A stretch of 64,000 nt of DNA from Micromonospora_E sp048060115 (GCF_048060115.1 NZ_JBHMIM010000005.1:103197-167196), one strand, 5' to 3'. Shown: positions 8,093-17,139, numbered from the stretch's first letter. Made by a program: numbers and translations. Notes: generated from the sequence alone by a model not told the origin.

Positions 8093-9856
8093 TCACGGGG
8101 TGAGTACCACCGTGGAGATACTGCGTGCGCCCACGTTGACGGAGACCTGCCTGCCGTTCACGCTGACCGACTGGCTGGCCGCGTTGGAGTACTGCGAGGT
8201 GAGGTAGTGCTCCGCCCGCGTGACGTTCTGCGGTACCTGGATGACGGCGTTGTTGACCGCGCTGTTCGACCGGTTGAGGATCACCAGGGTGGTCTTTCCG
8301 CCGCCGGTGTAGGCGGTCACCTCCAGCGGCGACGCCTTGGAGCTCTTCGTCAGGGCGACCCGCTGATAGCCGGGGCGCACGTACTTGGCGTACTGCGAGA
8401 AGGCGTACCCGCGCTTGAGCGGAGCCCCCGCCGTGGTGCCGTAGGCCGCTTCACCATCACCGATGAAGGAGTAGAACCGCTTGCCGTACCACCAGATGTA
8501 GGCACCCCAGTTGGCCTCCATCGTCCGGTGCACCGTCCGCATGATGTCGTCGAGTGTCTCGTCCCAGACGGCCTGGTTGCTGGGGTTCCCCCAGATGTTG
8601 GAGCCGCTGCCGTCGGCCTCGTGATGGTTCCACTCGGTCATCCACACCGGTTTGCCGTGCTGGTTGGCCAGGTTGTACGGCCCCAGTCGGCCTGAAGACT
8701 CGAGACCGTACAGGTGCCCACCGATATAGCCGATGTTGTTGCGGGCGGTAGCGTCGTTGAGCGTCGGGTCGGTGTAGCTGTAGTTCAGGTTGACCGCCTC
8801 GGCGACCATCAGCTCGGTGTTCTGCACCCGCTGTCCGTGGTCGCGGACGAAGTTGCGCAGCTCGGTGCCGCTCCAGTCCATCGAGTCGTAGTTCGGGTGC
8901 CAGTCCGGCTCATTCTGCACCGAGGTGACGTCGACCGTCACACCCTGGTTGCGCATGTACTGGACGTAGCTGTTCAGATGGTTGGCGTAGTCGTCGTAGT
9001 AGTCGGTGCGCAGCTTGCCGCCGTTGATCCGGCTGTTGTTGGTCTTCCATGCCGCCGGTGCTGTCCACGGTGACGCGAGGATCTTCACGTCGGAGCCGTA
9101 CGACTTCGCGGTGCGCAGGGCGTTGACCTGGACCGGCCACTCACCGGACTCCGGGGAGATCCCGGTCCGGATGATCGAAAGGCCCAACTGGTTGGGGCCC
9201 AGCCCGACCAGGGTCTGGGTTTCGGCGGTCGACCAGGTGCTGCTGCCCCAGATCCAGGTGGCGGCTCCGAAGCCGTCGACGGTCTGGTACCGGCTGGTGC
9301 TGTTCACCGTGATGTCGGCCGGCCCGGTCGGCGGTGGACTGGTCGGGGGCGCGGTGGTCGGTGGCGCCGTCGTCGAGGGCGCTGTCGTCGGTGGCGCCGT
9401 CGTCGGTGGCGCCGTCGTCGGTGGCGCCGTCGTCGGGGTCGTGCTGCCGGTGCAGGCCACCCCGTTCATCGCGAAGCTGGTCGGCGCCGGGTTGCTGCCG
9501 GTCCAGGATCCGTTGAAGCCGAACGAGGTCGTGCCGTTGGTCGGAATGTTCCCGTTGTAGCTGACGTTTCTCGCGGTGATCGCAGAACCACTTTGAGTCA
9601 GCGTCGTGTTCCAGGCCTGGGTGATGGTCTGTCCGGCGCTGTAGGACCAGGTGAGCGCCCAACTGGTGACCGGATCACCCAGATTGGTGATGGCGACGTT
9701 GGCCCCGAACCCGCCCGGCCACTGCGACGACACCGCGTAGTTCACCGAGCATCCGGCGGCGGCGGCCCCTGCGGGCACTGCCGCCGCGACTGCGGCGGAG
9801 GCCAGCAGCACCGTGCTGGCCGATGCCAAAGCTACCTTGCTTCTCAACTTTCCCAT
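8093..9856 (-). CDS. Secreted GH30 endo-xylanase with N-terminal CBM2
   Basis: A 587-residue exported enzyme. ATG 9856 follows AGGAGAAACAG. Residues 1 to about 36 are a signal peptide (KLRSKVALASASTVLLAS, with an Ala-rich cleavage region). A family 2 carbohydrate-binding module follows (CSVNYAVSSQWPGGFGANV to SFAMNGVACTG), then a PTTAPPTTAPP linker, then a GH30 catalytic domain of the bacterial glucuronoxylanase type. The acid/base Glu lies in VQNEPDW and the nucleophile Glu in WMTEWNHH; the C-terminal beta-sandwich (TTLVILNRSN to ISTVVLTP) packs onto the barrel in this family. It should cut xylan backbone outside the cell. It lies 57 bp downstream of the GH10 gene on the same strand, probably in the same operon. 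Confidence 0.9.
   Translation of the reverse strand: MGKLRSKVALASASTVLLASAAVAAAVPAGAAAAGCSVNYAVSSQWPGGFGANVAITNLGDPVTSWALTWSYSAGQTITQAWNTTLTQSGSAITARNVSYNGNIPTNGTTSFGFNGSWTGSNPAPTSFAMNGVACTGSTTPTTAPPTTAPPTTAPPTTAPSTTAPPTTAPPTSPPPTGPADITVNSTSRYQTVDGFGAATWIWGSSTWSTAETQTLVGLGPNQLGLSIIRTGISPESGEWPVQVNALRTAKSYGSDVKILASPWTAPAAWKTNNSRINGGKLRTDYYDDYANHLNSYVQYMRNQGVTVDVTSVQNEPDWHPNYDSMDWSGTELRNFVRDHGQRVQNTELMVAEAVNLNYSYTDPTLNDATARNNIGYIGGHLYGLESSGRLGPYNLANQHGKPVWMTEWNHHEADGSGSNIWGNPSNQAVWDETLDDIMRTVHRTMEANWGAYIWWYGKRFYSFIGDGEAAYGTTAGAPLKRGYAFSQYAKYVRPGYQRVALTKSSKASPLEVTAYTGGGKTTLVILNRSNSAVNNAVIQVPQNVTRAEHYLTSQYSNAASQSVSVNGRQVSVNVGARSISTVVLTP
9345..9434 (-). repeat. 15-bp tandem repeat encoding the CBM2-GH30 linker
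   Basis: Six imperfect 15-bp units (plus-strand consensus GGTGGCGCCGTCGTC) encode the repeated Pro-Thr-Thr-Ala-Pro linker. Four of the units are identical or nearly so. Copy number can change by slippage without breaking the frame. Confidence 0.85.
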
Positions 9857-9913
9857 CTGTTTCTCCTGATTCCACGATGACAGCTGAGTCGTCCGGATCG
9901 GCACCTGCGCCGC

Positions 9914-11326
9914 TCAGCTCGCGGTGCAGCTGGGCGTCGGGATGGAGCCGTTGCCGGTTGCCTGGAAGCCGAACTCGGTCCACTGCCCGGCACTCACCCG
10001 GCCGTTGTAGTCCACATTGGTCCAATCGACGGCACCGGTGTTGCCACTGCGGTTGGCGTTCCACGATCCGGTCACCGTGGCACCGGGCGGCACCGTGAGA
10101 CGCACCCGCCAACCGTTGATCGACGACGAACCGGCGGTCACCCGTACGGTTGCCACGAAGCCACCGTTCCAGGAGTTCAGCGACACGCTGGCGGAGCAGC
10201 CGCCACTCGGCGGCGGCGGAGTGGTCACCGGTGGCGGCGCCGTGGTGGGCGGTGCCGTCGTGGGCGGTGCCGTCGTGGGCGGTGCCGTCGTGGGCGGTGC
10301 CGTCGTGGGCGGCGGGTTGCCGGTGCCTGAGTTGAGGGCGTTGAGCACCGCGTCGTACGCCGGCTTCTTGTTGCCGTTGCCGTCGAACAGCAGCGGGTTC
10401 GCGCCGGTCCGCCACGAGTCCGGGTCGAGCACGCCCCACACGGTGATCCCGGTGCACCGGGAGACCGCCAGACAGGCCCGGGTCACCTGGCCGTACATGT
10501 TGGCCTGATTTCCGCCCTGCAGGATGTCGAGCTCGGTGATCTGCACGTCCACACCGAGGTCGGCGAAACGCTGGATGTTCTGCTGGTAGGTCGAGTTCAG
10601 CGTGGTGCCCAGGTGCGACTGCAGGCCGACGCAGTCGATCGGCACCCCTCGGGCCTTGAAGTCACGGACCATGTTGTAGATAGCGGTCGACTTCGCGTTG
10701 ATCCCGTCGGTGTTGTAGTCGTTGTAGCAGAGCTTGGCACTGGGGTCGGCCGCCCGGGCGGTACGGAACGCGACCTCGATCCAGTCGTTGCCGGTGCGCT
10801 GCAGGTTGGAGTCACGCCGGCCGCCGCTGCTGCCGTCGGCGAACGCCTCGTTGACCACGTCCCAGGAGTGGATCTGGCCACGCCAGTGCCCGGCGACCCG
10901 GTTGATGTGGTTGATCATGGCGTTGCGCAGCGCCGTGCCGGAGAGGTTCCGCGCCCATTGCGGTTGCTGGCTGTGCCAGACCAGGGTGTGGCCGCGGACC
11001 GTCATGCCGTTGGCTCGGGCGTGCGCGACGAGCCGGTCGCCGTTGGTGAAGTTGAACTGGTTCTGACTCGGCTCAGTGTGGTCCCACTTCATCTCGTTCT
11101 CGGCCACGATGGAGTTGAACTCGCGGTTGAGGACCGTGACGTGCGGTTGGCGCGTCAGCATGAACGAGTTGGTGGCGGCCCCGAAGTAGCGGCCGGACTG
11201 GGCCGCCGCCGCGCCGAGCGTCGTCGCCGCGCTGGCGGAGCTGGCCATCGTCACCGCCATGCCGGCACTCAGCGCCATCGTCGCGGCGACCGCGACCACG
11301 GAGCGCATCCCTCTGGTCCTTCTCAT
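9914..11326 (-). CDS. Secreted GH10 endo-beta-1,4-xylanase with C-terminal CBM2
   Basis: A 470-residue exported enzyme. ATG 11326 is preceded by GAAAGGG. The signal peptide covers about residues 1-33 (VVAVAATMALSAGMAVTM, cleavage near ASA-AT). The GH10 barrel spans about residues 35-335, with acid/base Glu160 in WDVVNEAF and nucleophile Glu265 in QITELDI; the conserved HTLVWHSQ lies between. A PTTAPP linker follows, then a CBM2 (CSASVSLNSWNGGFVATVRV to TPSCTAS, with the terminal Cys pair). It hydrolyses xylan and pairs naturally with the downstream GH30 enzyme. No CebR-type GGGAGCGCTCCC palindrome was seen immediately upstream. Confidence 0.93.
   Translation of the reverse strand: MRRTRGMRSVVAVAATMALSAGMAVTMASSASAATTLGAAAAQSGRYFGAATNSFMLTRQPHVTVLNREFNSIVAENEMKWDHTEPSQNQFNFTNGDRLVAHARANGMTVRGHTLVWHSQQPQWARNLSGTALRNAMINHINRVAGHWRGQIHSWDVVNEAFADGSSGGRRDSNLQRTGNDWIEVAFRTARAADPSAKLCYNDYNTDGINAKSTAIYNMVRDFKARGVPIDCVGLQSHLGTTLNSTYQQNIQRFADLGVDVQITELDILQGGNQANMYGQVTRACLAVSRCTGITVWGVLDPDSWRTGANPLLFDGNGNKKPAYDAVLNALNSGTGNPPPTTAPPTTAPPTTAPPTTAPPTTAPPPVTTPPPPSGGCSASVSLNSWNGGFVATVRVTAGSSSINGWRVRLTVPPGATVTGSWNANRSGNTGAVDWTNVDYNGRVSAGQWTEFGFQATGNGSIPTPSCTAS
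10236..10310 (-). repeat. 15-bp tandem repeat encoding the GH10-CBM2 linker
   Basis: Five 15-bp units, four of them identical (plus-strand unit GGTGCCGTCGTGGGC), encode the Pro-Thr-Thr-Ala-Pro linker. The unit differs from that of the GH30 gene, so the two arrays expanded separately although they encode the same peptide repeat. Confidence 0.85.
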
Positions 11327-11346
11327 TTTCGTACCCTTTCCTGCCT

Positions 11347-11448
11347 CGGCCAGATGTGAGCATTCGCCCGCAACCAGGTCCGACCACCAGACACGGCAGC
11401 ACTCGCCACCTCCGCACCGGCACCCGTCGTGTTCCAGTTGCTGTCCAT
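11347..11448 (-). pseudogene. Fragment of a GH43-type C-terminal domain
   Basis: On the minus strand, codons from 11448 down to 11347 read MDSNWNTTGAGAEVA then SAAVSGGRTWLRANAHIWP. This resembles part of the concanavalin-A-like C-terminal domain of actinobacterial GH43 beta-xylosidases and arabinofuranosidases, where a similar (S)NWNTT...GG(R)xWLRAxAxIRPG run is familiar. Nothing recognisable as the catalytic propeller lies upstream and the frame changes into unrelated sequence directly before the GH10 start. I read it as debris of a lost hemicellulase gene beside the xylanases. The call rests on memory of the motif only. Confidence 0.45.
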
Positions 11449-12188
11449 CGTCGGACCGTTCGTCGTCACCGCCTGCGTCGATTCGCTGCCCCGACGCAGA
11501 GCAACGTCCACAGGAGAAGAGGCTGACTGTCGGAGCCGCGGGTGGCGGGGTGGTCCACGGACCGGGGATGCCGGCTGGGACGGCGAACGGTTGTCTTGCC
11601 TAACGGCGGCGATGGCTCCCGCATGGTGGCGACGTCAGGCCCGACTGACGGCGGCAGCGTCGCGGCGAGGCCCACGGGCCGCGCGTACCGACGTTGCTGG
11701 TGCTCACGACCGCTCGGACCGGTGTGGGTCCGGCGGCGCCGGAAAGCGTGCCCTGCGCTCTCTGCCTGAAGGCTAGTTTCGATCGCCAGCAGAAGCAATA
11801 CATCGAAGGCCAAGAATGGGCTGCGCACGCGTTGCGTCGTTGCAACCCGTGGGTCCTTCTCGGCTTCCGGGCGGCCGCACCCCGATCGGCCGCGCGGACG
11901 GGCCGCTCGCCCCCGTTGCCCTGCCCGCCGCGCCACCTCCCGGGCTGCCGCTGGGGCCCGGACGGGGGTCGCTGTGCGGATCGAACGTGCCCGTCCGTCG
12001 CCGACCGTCGCGACGCTGCCCCGACGCGGAACAGCCGTCATGGATAAGGACGCCAACCGGACCCGACAGGTTGCGGGAATCGAGATTCTCTCTGAATCGC
12101 CACTCTGACAGTGGCGTCGGTCACTGTTGTCCGGGCATCTGCCCGCAGGCTGTGTGACACTGGGTGGCCGGCCAGAGGGAGAACTGAC
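11449..12188. other. Intergenic region without a convincing gene
   Basis: About 740 bp between the GH10 promoter side and the XPB helicase start. Long open frames exist on both strands but have no ribosome site, no family resemblance and Arg/Pro-rich, GC-driven composition. I saw no tRNA, terminator or large repeat. The region should contain the upstream parts of the divergent GH10 and helicase promoters. Confidence 0.5.
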
Positions 12189-13859
12189 GTGCACAACGGG
12201 CCACTCATCGTTCAGTCGGACAAGACCTTGCTGCTCGAGGTCGACCACCCGGACGCCACCGCCTGCCGGATGGCGATAGCGCCGTTCGCCGAGTTGGAAC
12301 GCTCACCGGAGCACGTGCACACGTACCGGCTCAGTCCGCTCGGCCTGTGGAACGCCCGCGCCGCCGGCCATGACGCCGAAGGTGTCGTGGACGCGCTGCT
12401 GAAGTTCTCCCGTTACCCGGTGCCGCACTCGCTGCTGGTCGACGTCGCCGAGACGATGGACCGCTACGGCCGGCTGCAGCTGGCCAACGACCCGGCACAC
12501 GGCCTGGTACTGCGGACCACCGACCGCGCGGTGCTGACCGAGGTGGTCAAGAGCAAGAAGCTGGCTGGCATGTTCGGCGCCAAGGTCGACGACGACACAG
12601 TGGCGGTGCACCCGTCGGAACGGGGCCGGCTGAAGCAGGGGCTACTCAAACTGGGCTGGCCGGCCGAGGACCTCGCCGGGTACGTCGACGGCGAGGCGCA
12701 CCCGATCGACCTGGACACCGCCGGCGACGACGGTCGGCCCGGCTGGACACTGCGCTCGTACCAGCAGGAGGCGGTGGAGCACTTCTGGGCCGGCGGTTCC
12801 GGCGTGGTGGTGTTGCCCTGCGGAGCCGGCAAGACCCTGGTCGGGGCGGCGGCGATGGCCCAGGTCAAGGCGACCACCCTGATCCTGGTCACCAACACCG
12901 TCGCCGGCCGGCAGTGGAAAAGGGAGCTGATCGCCCGCACCTCGCTGACCGCTGACGAGATCGGCGAGTACTCCGGCGAGCGCAAGGAGATCCGGGCGGT
13001 CACCATCGCCACGTACCAGGTGCTGACCTCGCGGCGCGGCGGCGCCTTCACCCACCTGGACCTGTTCAACGCCCGCGACTGGGGTCTGGTGATCTACGAC
13101 GAGGTGCACCTGCTCCCGGCGCCGATCTTCCGGTTCACCGCTGACCTGCAGGCCCGCCGCCGGCTCGGGCTGACCGCCACCCTGGTACGCGAGGACGGCC
13201 GTGAAGGCGACGTCTTCTCGCTGATCGGCCCGAAGCGCTACGACGCGCCGTGGAAGGACATCGAGGCGCAGGGTTGGATCGCCCCGGCCGAGTGTGTCGA
13301 GGTGCGGGTCACCCTCACCGACGCCGAACGGATGGGCTACGCGGTCACCGAGGCGGATGAGCGCTATCGGGCGGCGGCCACCGCCCGCACCAAGCTGCCG
13401 GTGGTCAAGGCGCTGGTGCAGCGGCACCGCGGCGATCAGGTGCTGGTCATCGGGGCGTACATCGACCAGCTGCACCAGCTCGGCGAGTACCTCGAGGCAC
13501 CGATCGTGCAGGGCTCGACCACGAACAAGGAGCGGGAGCGGCTGTTCGACGCGTTCCGGCAGGGCGAGATTCCGACGTTGATCATCTCGAAGGTGGGGAA
13601 CTTCTCCATCGACCTGCCGGAGGCGGCGGTGGCGATCCAGGTCTCGGGGACGTTCGGCTCCCGGCAGGAGGAGGCCCAGCGGCTGGGTCGGGTGCTGCGC
13701 CCCAAGGCCGACGGGCGGCAGGCGCACTTCTACACGGTCGTCTCCCGGGACACCATCGACACCGAGTACGCCGCGCACCGGCAACGGTTCCTCGCCGAGC
13801 AGGGGTACGCGTACACGATCGTCGACGCCGACGACATCCTTGGCCCCGCCCTCCCCTGA
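12189..13859 (+). CDS. XPB/ERCC3-type DNA helicase
   Basis: A 556-residue superfamily 2 helicase. GTG 12189 follows GGGAGAACTGAC and gives the start HNGPLIVQSDKTLLLEVDHP typical of the actinobacterial XPB family. An N-terminal damage-recognition-like region (residues 1-180) precedes motif I PCGAGKT, motif II YDEVHLLPAP, motif III LTATLVREDGREGD, and C-terminal motif VI QEEAQRLGRVLRPK. It is a 3'-5' ATP-dependent helicase of the kind linked to nucleotide excision repair. It converges with the end-joining polymerase gene through a strong hairpin repeat. Its usual partner gene is at 5057-7573. Confidence 0.92.
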   Translation: MHNGPLIVQSDKTLLLEVDHPDATACRMAIAPFAELERSPEHVHTYRLSPLGLWNARAAGHDAEGVVDALLKFSRYPVPHSLLVDVAETMDRYGRLQLANDPAHGLVLRTTDRAVLTEVVKSKKLAGMFGAKVDDDTVAVHPSERGRLKQGLLKLGWPAEDLAGYVDGEAHPIDLDTAGDDGRPGWTLRSYQQEAVEHFWAGGSGVVVLPCGAGKTLVGAAAMAQVKATTLILVTNTVAGRQWKRELIARTSLTADEIGEYSGERKEIRAVTIATYQVLTSRRGGAFTHLDLFNARDWGLVIYDEVHLLPAPIFRFTADLQARRRLGLTATLVREDGREGDVFSLIGPKRYDAPWKDIEAQGWIAPAECVEVRVTLTDAERMGYAVTEADERYRAAATARTKLPVVKALVQRHRGDQVLVIGAYIDQLHQLGEYLEAPIVQGSTTNKERERLFDAFRQGEIPTLIISKVGNFSIDLPEAAVAIQVSGTFGSRQEEAQRLGRVLRPKADGRQAHFYTVVSRDTIDTEYAAHRQRFLAEQGYAYTIVDADDILGPALP

Positions 13860-13868
13860 CCCCCTCCC

Positions 13869-13970
13869 CGTCCCCCCTCCATGATCGCGACGATCTTGCA
13901 GTTATCGAGAGCATTTGCCCGAAATGTCCATCGATAAGTGCAAGATCGTCGCGATCATGGAGGGGGGACG
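13869..13970. repeat. Long near-perfect hairpin repeat between convergent genes
   Basis: Arms 13869-13908 and 13931-13970 are 40-bp inverted repeats with a single mismatch, separated by a 22-bp loop; the core is ATGATCGCGACGATCTTGCA. It lies between the convergent XPB and end-joining polymerase genes and supplies the stop codon (13955-13957) and last bases of the latter, so it may act as a bidirectional terminator. A related, more decayed copy occurs at 63855-63925 after another gene. It therefore looks like a dispersed REP/MITE-like element. Confidence 0.85.
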
Positions 13971-14890
13971 GGTGGGCCGGGGGTGAGCAGGTCGACGAGC
14001 AGATCGCCGTACCGCTCGATCCGGTCCAGCACCTCGGCGGCGGTGAACTGGCGGACGACGCCCGGCTCCCCGGCGGCGGTGGCCTCCACCTCCGGCCAGG
14101 TCAGCGGGGTCGACGCGGCCGGCACCGGCCCGGCCCGCAGCGAGTACGGCGCCACCGTTGTCTTGGCCGCGTTGTTCTGACTCCAGTCGATGAAGACCCG
14201 ACCGGGGCGCAGCCGTTTGGCCATCTTCGAGGTGATCGTCTTCGGTGACCGGCGTTCCAGTTCCTCGGCGACCCGCTTGACGTACCCGGAGATCTCGTCG
14301 GCCGACTGCACGGCGGCGACCGGGGCGCAGAGCTGCATCCCCTTGCGCCCGGAGGTCTTCGGATAGCAGGCGATGCCGTCGTCGGCGAACCGGTCCCGGA
14401 TCAGTACGGCGGCCACGCAGCACTCCTCGATGCCGGCCGGTGCCCCCGGATCGAGATCCACGACGAGCAGGTCCGGATCGGCGCCGACCCGCCACTGCGG
14501 GGTGTGCAGTTCCAACGCGGCCAGGTTTGCCAGCCAGACCAGGGTCGGCAGATCGTCGGCGACGACGAAGTCGATCTCTTCCCGGCCCCGGGACGAGCCG
14601 GGGGTGGGCAGCCGCTCGGTCCGCACCCAGTCCGGGGTGCTGGCCGGCGCGTTCTTCTCGAAGAAGAACTGGCCGTCGACGCCGTTCGGGTAGCGGATCC
14701 TGGTCACCGCCCGGTCGGCCAGATGCGGCAGCAGGACCACCGATACGCGGGTGTAGTAGTCGATCACCTCACCCTTGGTGAAGCCGGCACCGGGATAGAG
14801 CACCTTGTCGAGGTTCGACAGCTCAAGGGACCGACCGGCCACCTCGACCCGGATCCGACCCGCCGCGCCCAACCCCCGGTCAGCCGGCAT
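13955..14890 (-). CDS. LigD-type end-joining DNA polymerase/primase
   Basis: A 311-residue stand-alone LigD polymerase domain (archaeo-eukaryotic primase superfamily). Signature runs are LSNLDKVLYPGAGFTKGEVI near the N-terminus, the metal-binding LLVVDLDPG, and YPKTSGRKGMQLCAP. It fills and extends broken ends, preferring ribonucleotides in characterised homologues, with Ku and a ligase. I prefer ATG 14890, which overlaps the end of the ligase gene by 11 bases, over an in-frame start at 14926. The last codons run into the hairpin repeat at 13.9 kb. Confidence 0.9.
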   Translation of the reverse strand: MPADRGLGAAGRIRVEVAGRSLELSNLDKVLYPGAGFTKGEVIDYYTRVSVVLLPHLADRAVTRIRYPNGVDGQFFFEKNAPASTPDWVRTERLPTPGSSRGREEIDFVVADDLPTLVWLANLAALELHTPQWRVGADPDLLVVDLDPGAPAGIEECCVAAVLIRDRFADDGIACYPKTSGRKGMQLCAPVAAVQSADEISGYVKRVAEELERRSPKTITSKMAKRLRPGRVFIDWSQNNAAKTTVAPYSLRAGPVPAASTPLTWPEVEATAAGEPGVVRQFTAAEVLDRIERYGDLLVDLLTPGPPVPPP

Positions 14891-15839
14891 CGGCGTTGTC
14901 CTCGTCGACGTCGGCGGCGGGCACATCGGAACGGACGCGCAGGAAGCGGGGAAACCGCAACCGGCCGTCCGGCGTCTGCTGGCCGTACCGGACCTCGATC
15001 ACGACTTCGGGTCGTACCCAGATCGCGCCCCGGGCGTCCTCGCGGGGCAGCGGCGGGTCGAACGGCGGCGCGTCGGCGCGCAGCGGCTCCAGCGCCGCGA
15101 GCAGTGCCCGTTCGGCCGCGGCCCCGATGCCACCGCCGACCCGCCCGGCGAACCGCAGGGCACCGGGCCGGGCCCGCGCTGGCACGCCGACCAGCAGTCC
15201 GCCGATGCGGCGCACGCCGGGACGCCAGCCCCCGACGACGAAGTCCCTGGTCAGCTCGATTTTCACCTTGACCCAGTCGGGGCTGCGGGCACCGGGGCGG
15301 TAGACGCCGTCGTGCCGTTTGGCGACCACGCCTTCGAGCCCGTGCTCGGCGGCGGCGTCCCGGGTGGCCGGGCCGTCGGCGAAACCGGGCGGCACCGCCC
15401 AGGCCGGGCCGGCCAGGCCGAGCGCTTCGAGGGCGTGCCGACGGTCCCGGTACGGCCAGCCGGTCAGGTCCGCGCCGCGTAGCCGCAGCAGGTCGAAGAT
15501 CATGTACGTGGCGGGGGCGGTGGCGGCGAGCCGGGCGGCCCGCACCGGGTCGCGGACGTGCATCCGCTCGGCGAGCGCGGTGAACGACGGCCGGCCGGCG
15601 GCGTCGAGCAGCACCATCTCCCCGTCGAGCAGGGCGTCGTCCAGGCTCCGGGGCAGCCCGGACAGCTCCGGGTACGCGGCGGTGATCTCGGCACCGGAGC
15701 GGGCGTACAGCCGCTGGCTTCCGCCGGAGATGTCGGCCAGGGCGCGCACGCCGTCCCATTTGAACTCGTACCGCCAGCCGGGGCCTGTGGGCAGCTCCCC
15801 GGTCGTCGCGAGCATCGGCCGCAGCGGTCCACCCGGCAC
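14880..15839 (-). CDS. ATP-dependent DNA ligase of the non-homologous end-joining type
   Basis: A 319-residue ligase with adenylation motif I EFKWDGVRA (the Lys is the adenylated residue), motif III DALLDGEMVLLD, motif IV EGVVAKR and motif V DWVKVKI, then the OB domain ending in RYGQQTPDGRLRFPRFLRV. It seals strand breaks and probably works with the adjacent polymerase and Ku. It is equivalent to the ligase domain of LigD (or LigC), encoded separately here. It overlaps the polymerase gene, and Ku diverges from it 148 bp away. Confidence 0.92.
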   Translation of the reverse strand: MPGGPLRPMLATTGELPTGPGWRYEFKWDGVRALADISGGSQRLYARSGAEITAAYPELSGLPRSLDDALLDGEMVLLDAAGRPSFTALAERMHVRDPVRAARLAATAPATYMIFDLLRLRGADLTGWPYRDRRHALEALGLAGPAWAVPPGFADGPATRDAAAEHGLEGVVAKRHDGVYRPGARSPDWVKVKIELTRDFVVGGWRPGVRRIGGLLVGVPARARPGALRFAGRVGGGIGAAAERALLAALEPLRADAPPFDPPLPREDARGAIWVRPEVVIEVRYGQQTPDGRLRFPRFLRVRSDVPAADVDEDNADAG

Positions 15840-15987
15840 GACACCACTCTAGTTCGAGCAACGAAGCGGTCGCGCTGAGTTCGATCGGATGCGATCCTGG
15901 ATCAACACCGGGCTGACCTGGTGATCTTGGCCTTGGGGAAGGGCGAGACGGGTCAGCGGCCGACGGTGGTGGCGAAGGGGACTCACC

Positions 15988-17139
15988 ATGCGCGCGATCT
16001 GGAAAGGCGCCGTGTCGTTCGGCCTCGTGTCGATCGGGGTACGGCTGTACTCCGCCACCGAGGAGAAGGACATCCGGTTCCACCAGGTGCACCGCACCGA
16101 CGGCGGCCGGATCCGCTACAAGCGGGTCTGCTCGGTCGACGGCGAGGAGGTCAGCTACGACGACATCGCCAAGGGCTACGACCTCGGTGGCGGCGAGATG
16201 GTGATCCTGACCGACGAGGACTTCGCCGACCTGCCGCTGAGCACCTCGCGGGCGATCGACGTGCTGGAGTTCGTGCCGGCCGACCAGGTCGACCCGATGC
16301 TCTACAACAAGGCCTACTACCTGGAGCCGGAGGGCACCGCCACCAAGCCGTACGTGTTGCTGCGCGACGCCCTGGCCGACTCGGACCGGGTGGCGATCGT
16401 GAAGGTGGCGATCCGCCAGCGGGAGCAGCTGGCCACCCTGCGGGTCCGCGACAACGTACTGGTGCTCAACACGATGCTCTGGCCGGACGAGATCCGCCAG
16501 GCGTCGTTCGGTTTCCTCGACGACGACATCCAGGTCCGCCCGCCGGAGTTGGCGATGGCCGCCTCGTTGATCGACTCGATGGCCGGCGAGTTCGCCCCGG
16601 ACGAGTACACCGACGACTACCGGGCCGCGTTGCAGGAGGTCATCGACGCCAAGGTGGAAGGGCGGGAGATCGTCGCGCCGGAGGAGGAAGAGGAGGCGCC
16701 GGCCGCCGCGGTAGACCTGATGGCCGCCCTGCGTGCCTCGGTCGAACGGGCCAGGGTCGCCCGGGGCGAGCCCGGCGGCGCGGCGGACCGGGATGCGGAC
16801 CGCGATGCGGACCGGGAGCCGGCACAGCCGACCCCGATCACCTCGGCGAAGTCGGCCAAGTCCGCCGCTCCAGCGGAGAAGGCGACCACCAAGAAGGCTC
16901 GGCCCGCCAAGCGGACCCAATCTGTGGAGAAGGCCCAACCGGCCAAGAAGGCTCAGCCAGCGAAGGAAGCCCAGCCAGCCAAGAAGGCCCAGCCAGCGAA
17001 GAAGGCGGCCGGTGCGGGCGGCGGGTCGGCTGGCAAGAGCAGCGGCACGAAGGCAGCCGGCACCGAGCAGGCCGCCGCCAAGAAGACCACCGACCGCAAG
17101 ACACCGGCCAGGAAGTCCACCGACCGCAAGACGGCCTGA
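15988..17139 (+). CDS. ku: Ku end-binding protein with Lys-rich C-terminal tail
   Basis: A 383-residue protein starting MRAIWKGAVSFGLVSIGVRL, the invariant bacterial Ku start. The Ku core runs to about residue 255, including the YYLEPEGTATKPY region. The last 110 or so residues are a low-complexity basic tail with repeated AKKAQP units, much longer than in minimal Ku proteins. Such tails in other actinobacterial Ku proteins add DNA binding and help threading to internal sites. It is divergent from the ligase-polymerase pair, so this is a complete bacterial end-joining set. Confidence 0.95.
   Translation: MRAIWKGAVSFGLVSIGVRLYSATEEKDIRFHQVHRTDGGRIRYKRVCSVDGEEVSYDDIAKGYDLGGGEMVILTDEDFADLPLSTSRAIDVLEFVPADQVDPMLYNKAYYLEPEGTATKPYVLLRDALADSDRVAIVKVAIRQREQLATLRVRDNVLVLNTMLWPDEIRQASFGFLDDDIQVRPPELAMAASLIDSMAGEFAPDEYTDDYRAALQEVIDAKVEGREIVAPEEEEEAPAAAVDLMAALRASVERARVARGEPGGAADRDADRDADREPAQPTPITSAKSAKSAAPAEKATTKKARPAKRTQSVEKAQPAKKAQPAKEAQPAKKAQPAKKAAGAGGGSAGKSSGTKAAGTEQAAAKKTTDRKTPARKSTDRKTA

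Noticed and set aside
9345..10310. Short regularly spaced repeats that could suggest CRISPR
   Set aside because: They are contiguous 15-bp in-frame repeats encoding Pro-Thr-Thr-Ala-Pro linkers, without spacers.
11466..12248. 260-codon minus-strand frame between the xylanase and helicase genes
   Set aside because: It overlaps the helicase start, is Arg/Pro-rich with no ribosome site, and only its neighbourhood contains the GH43-like fragment in a different frame.
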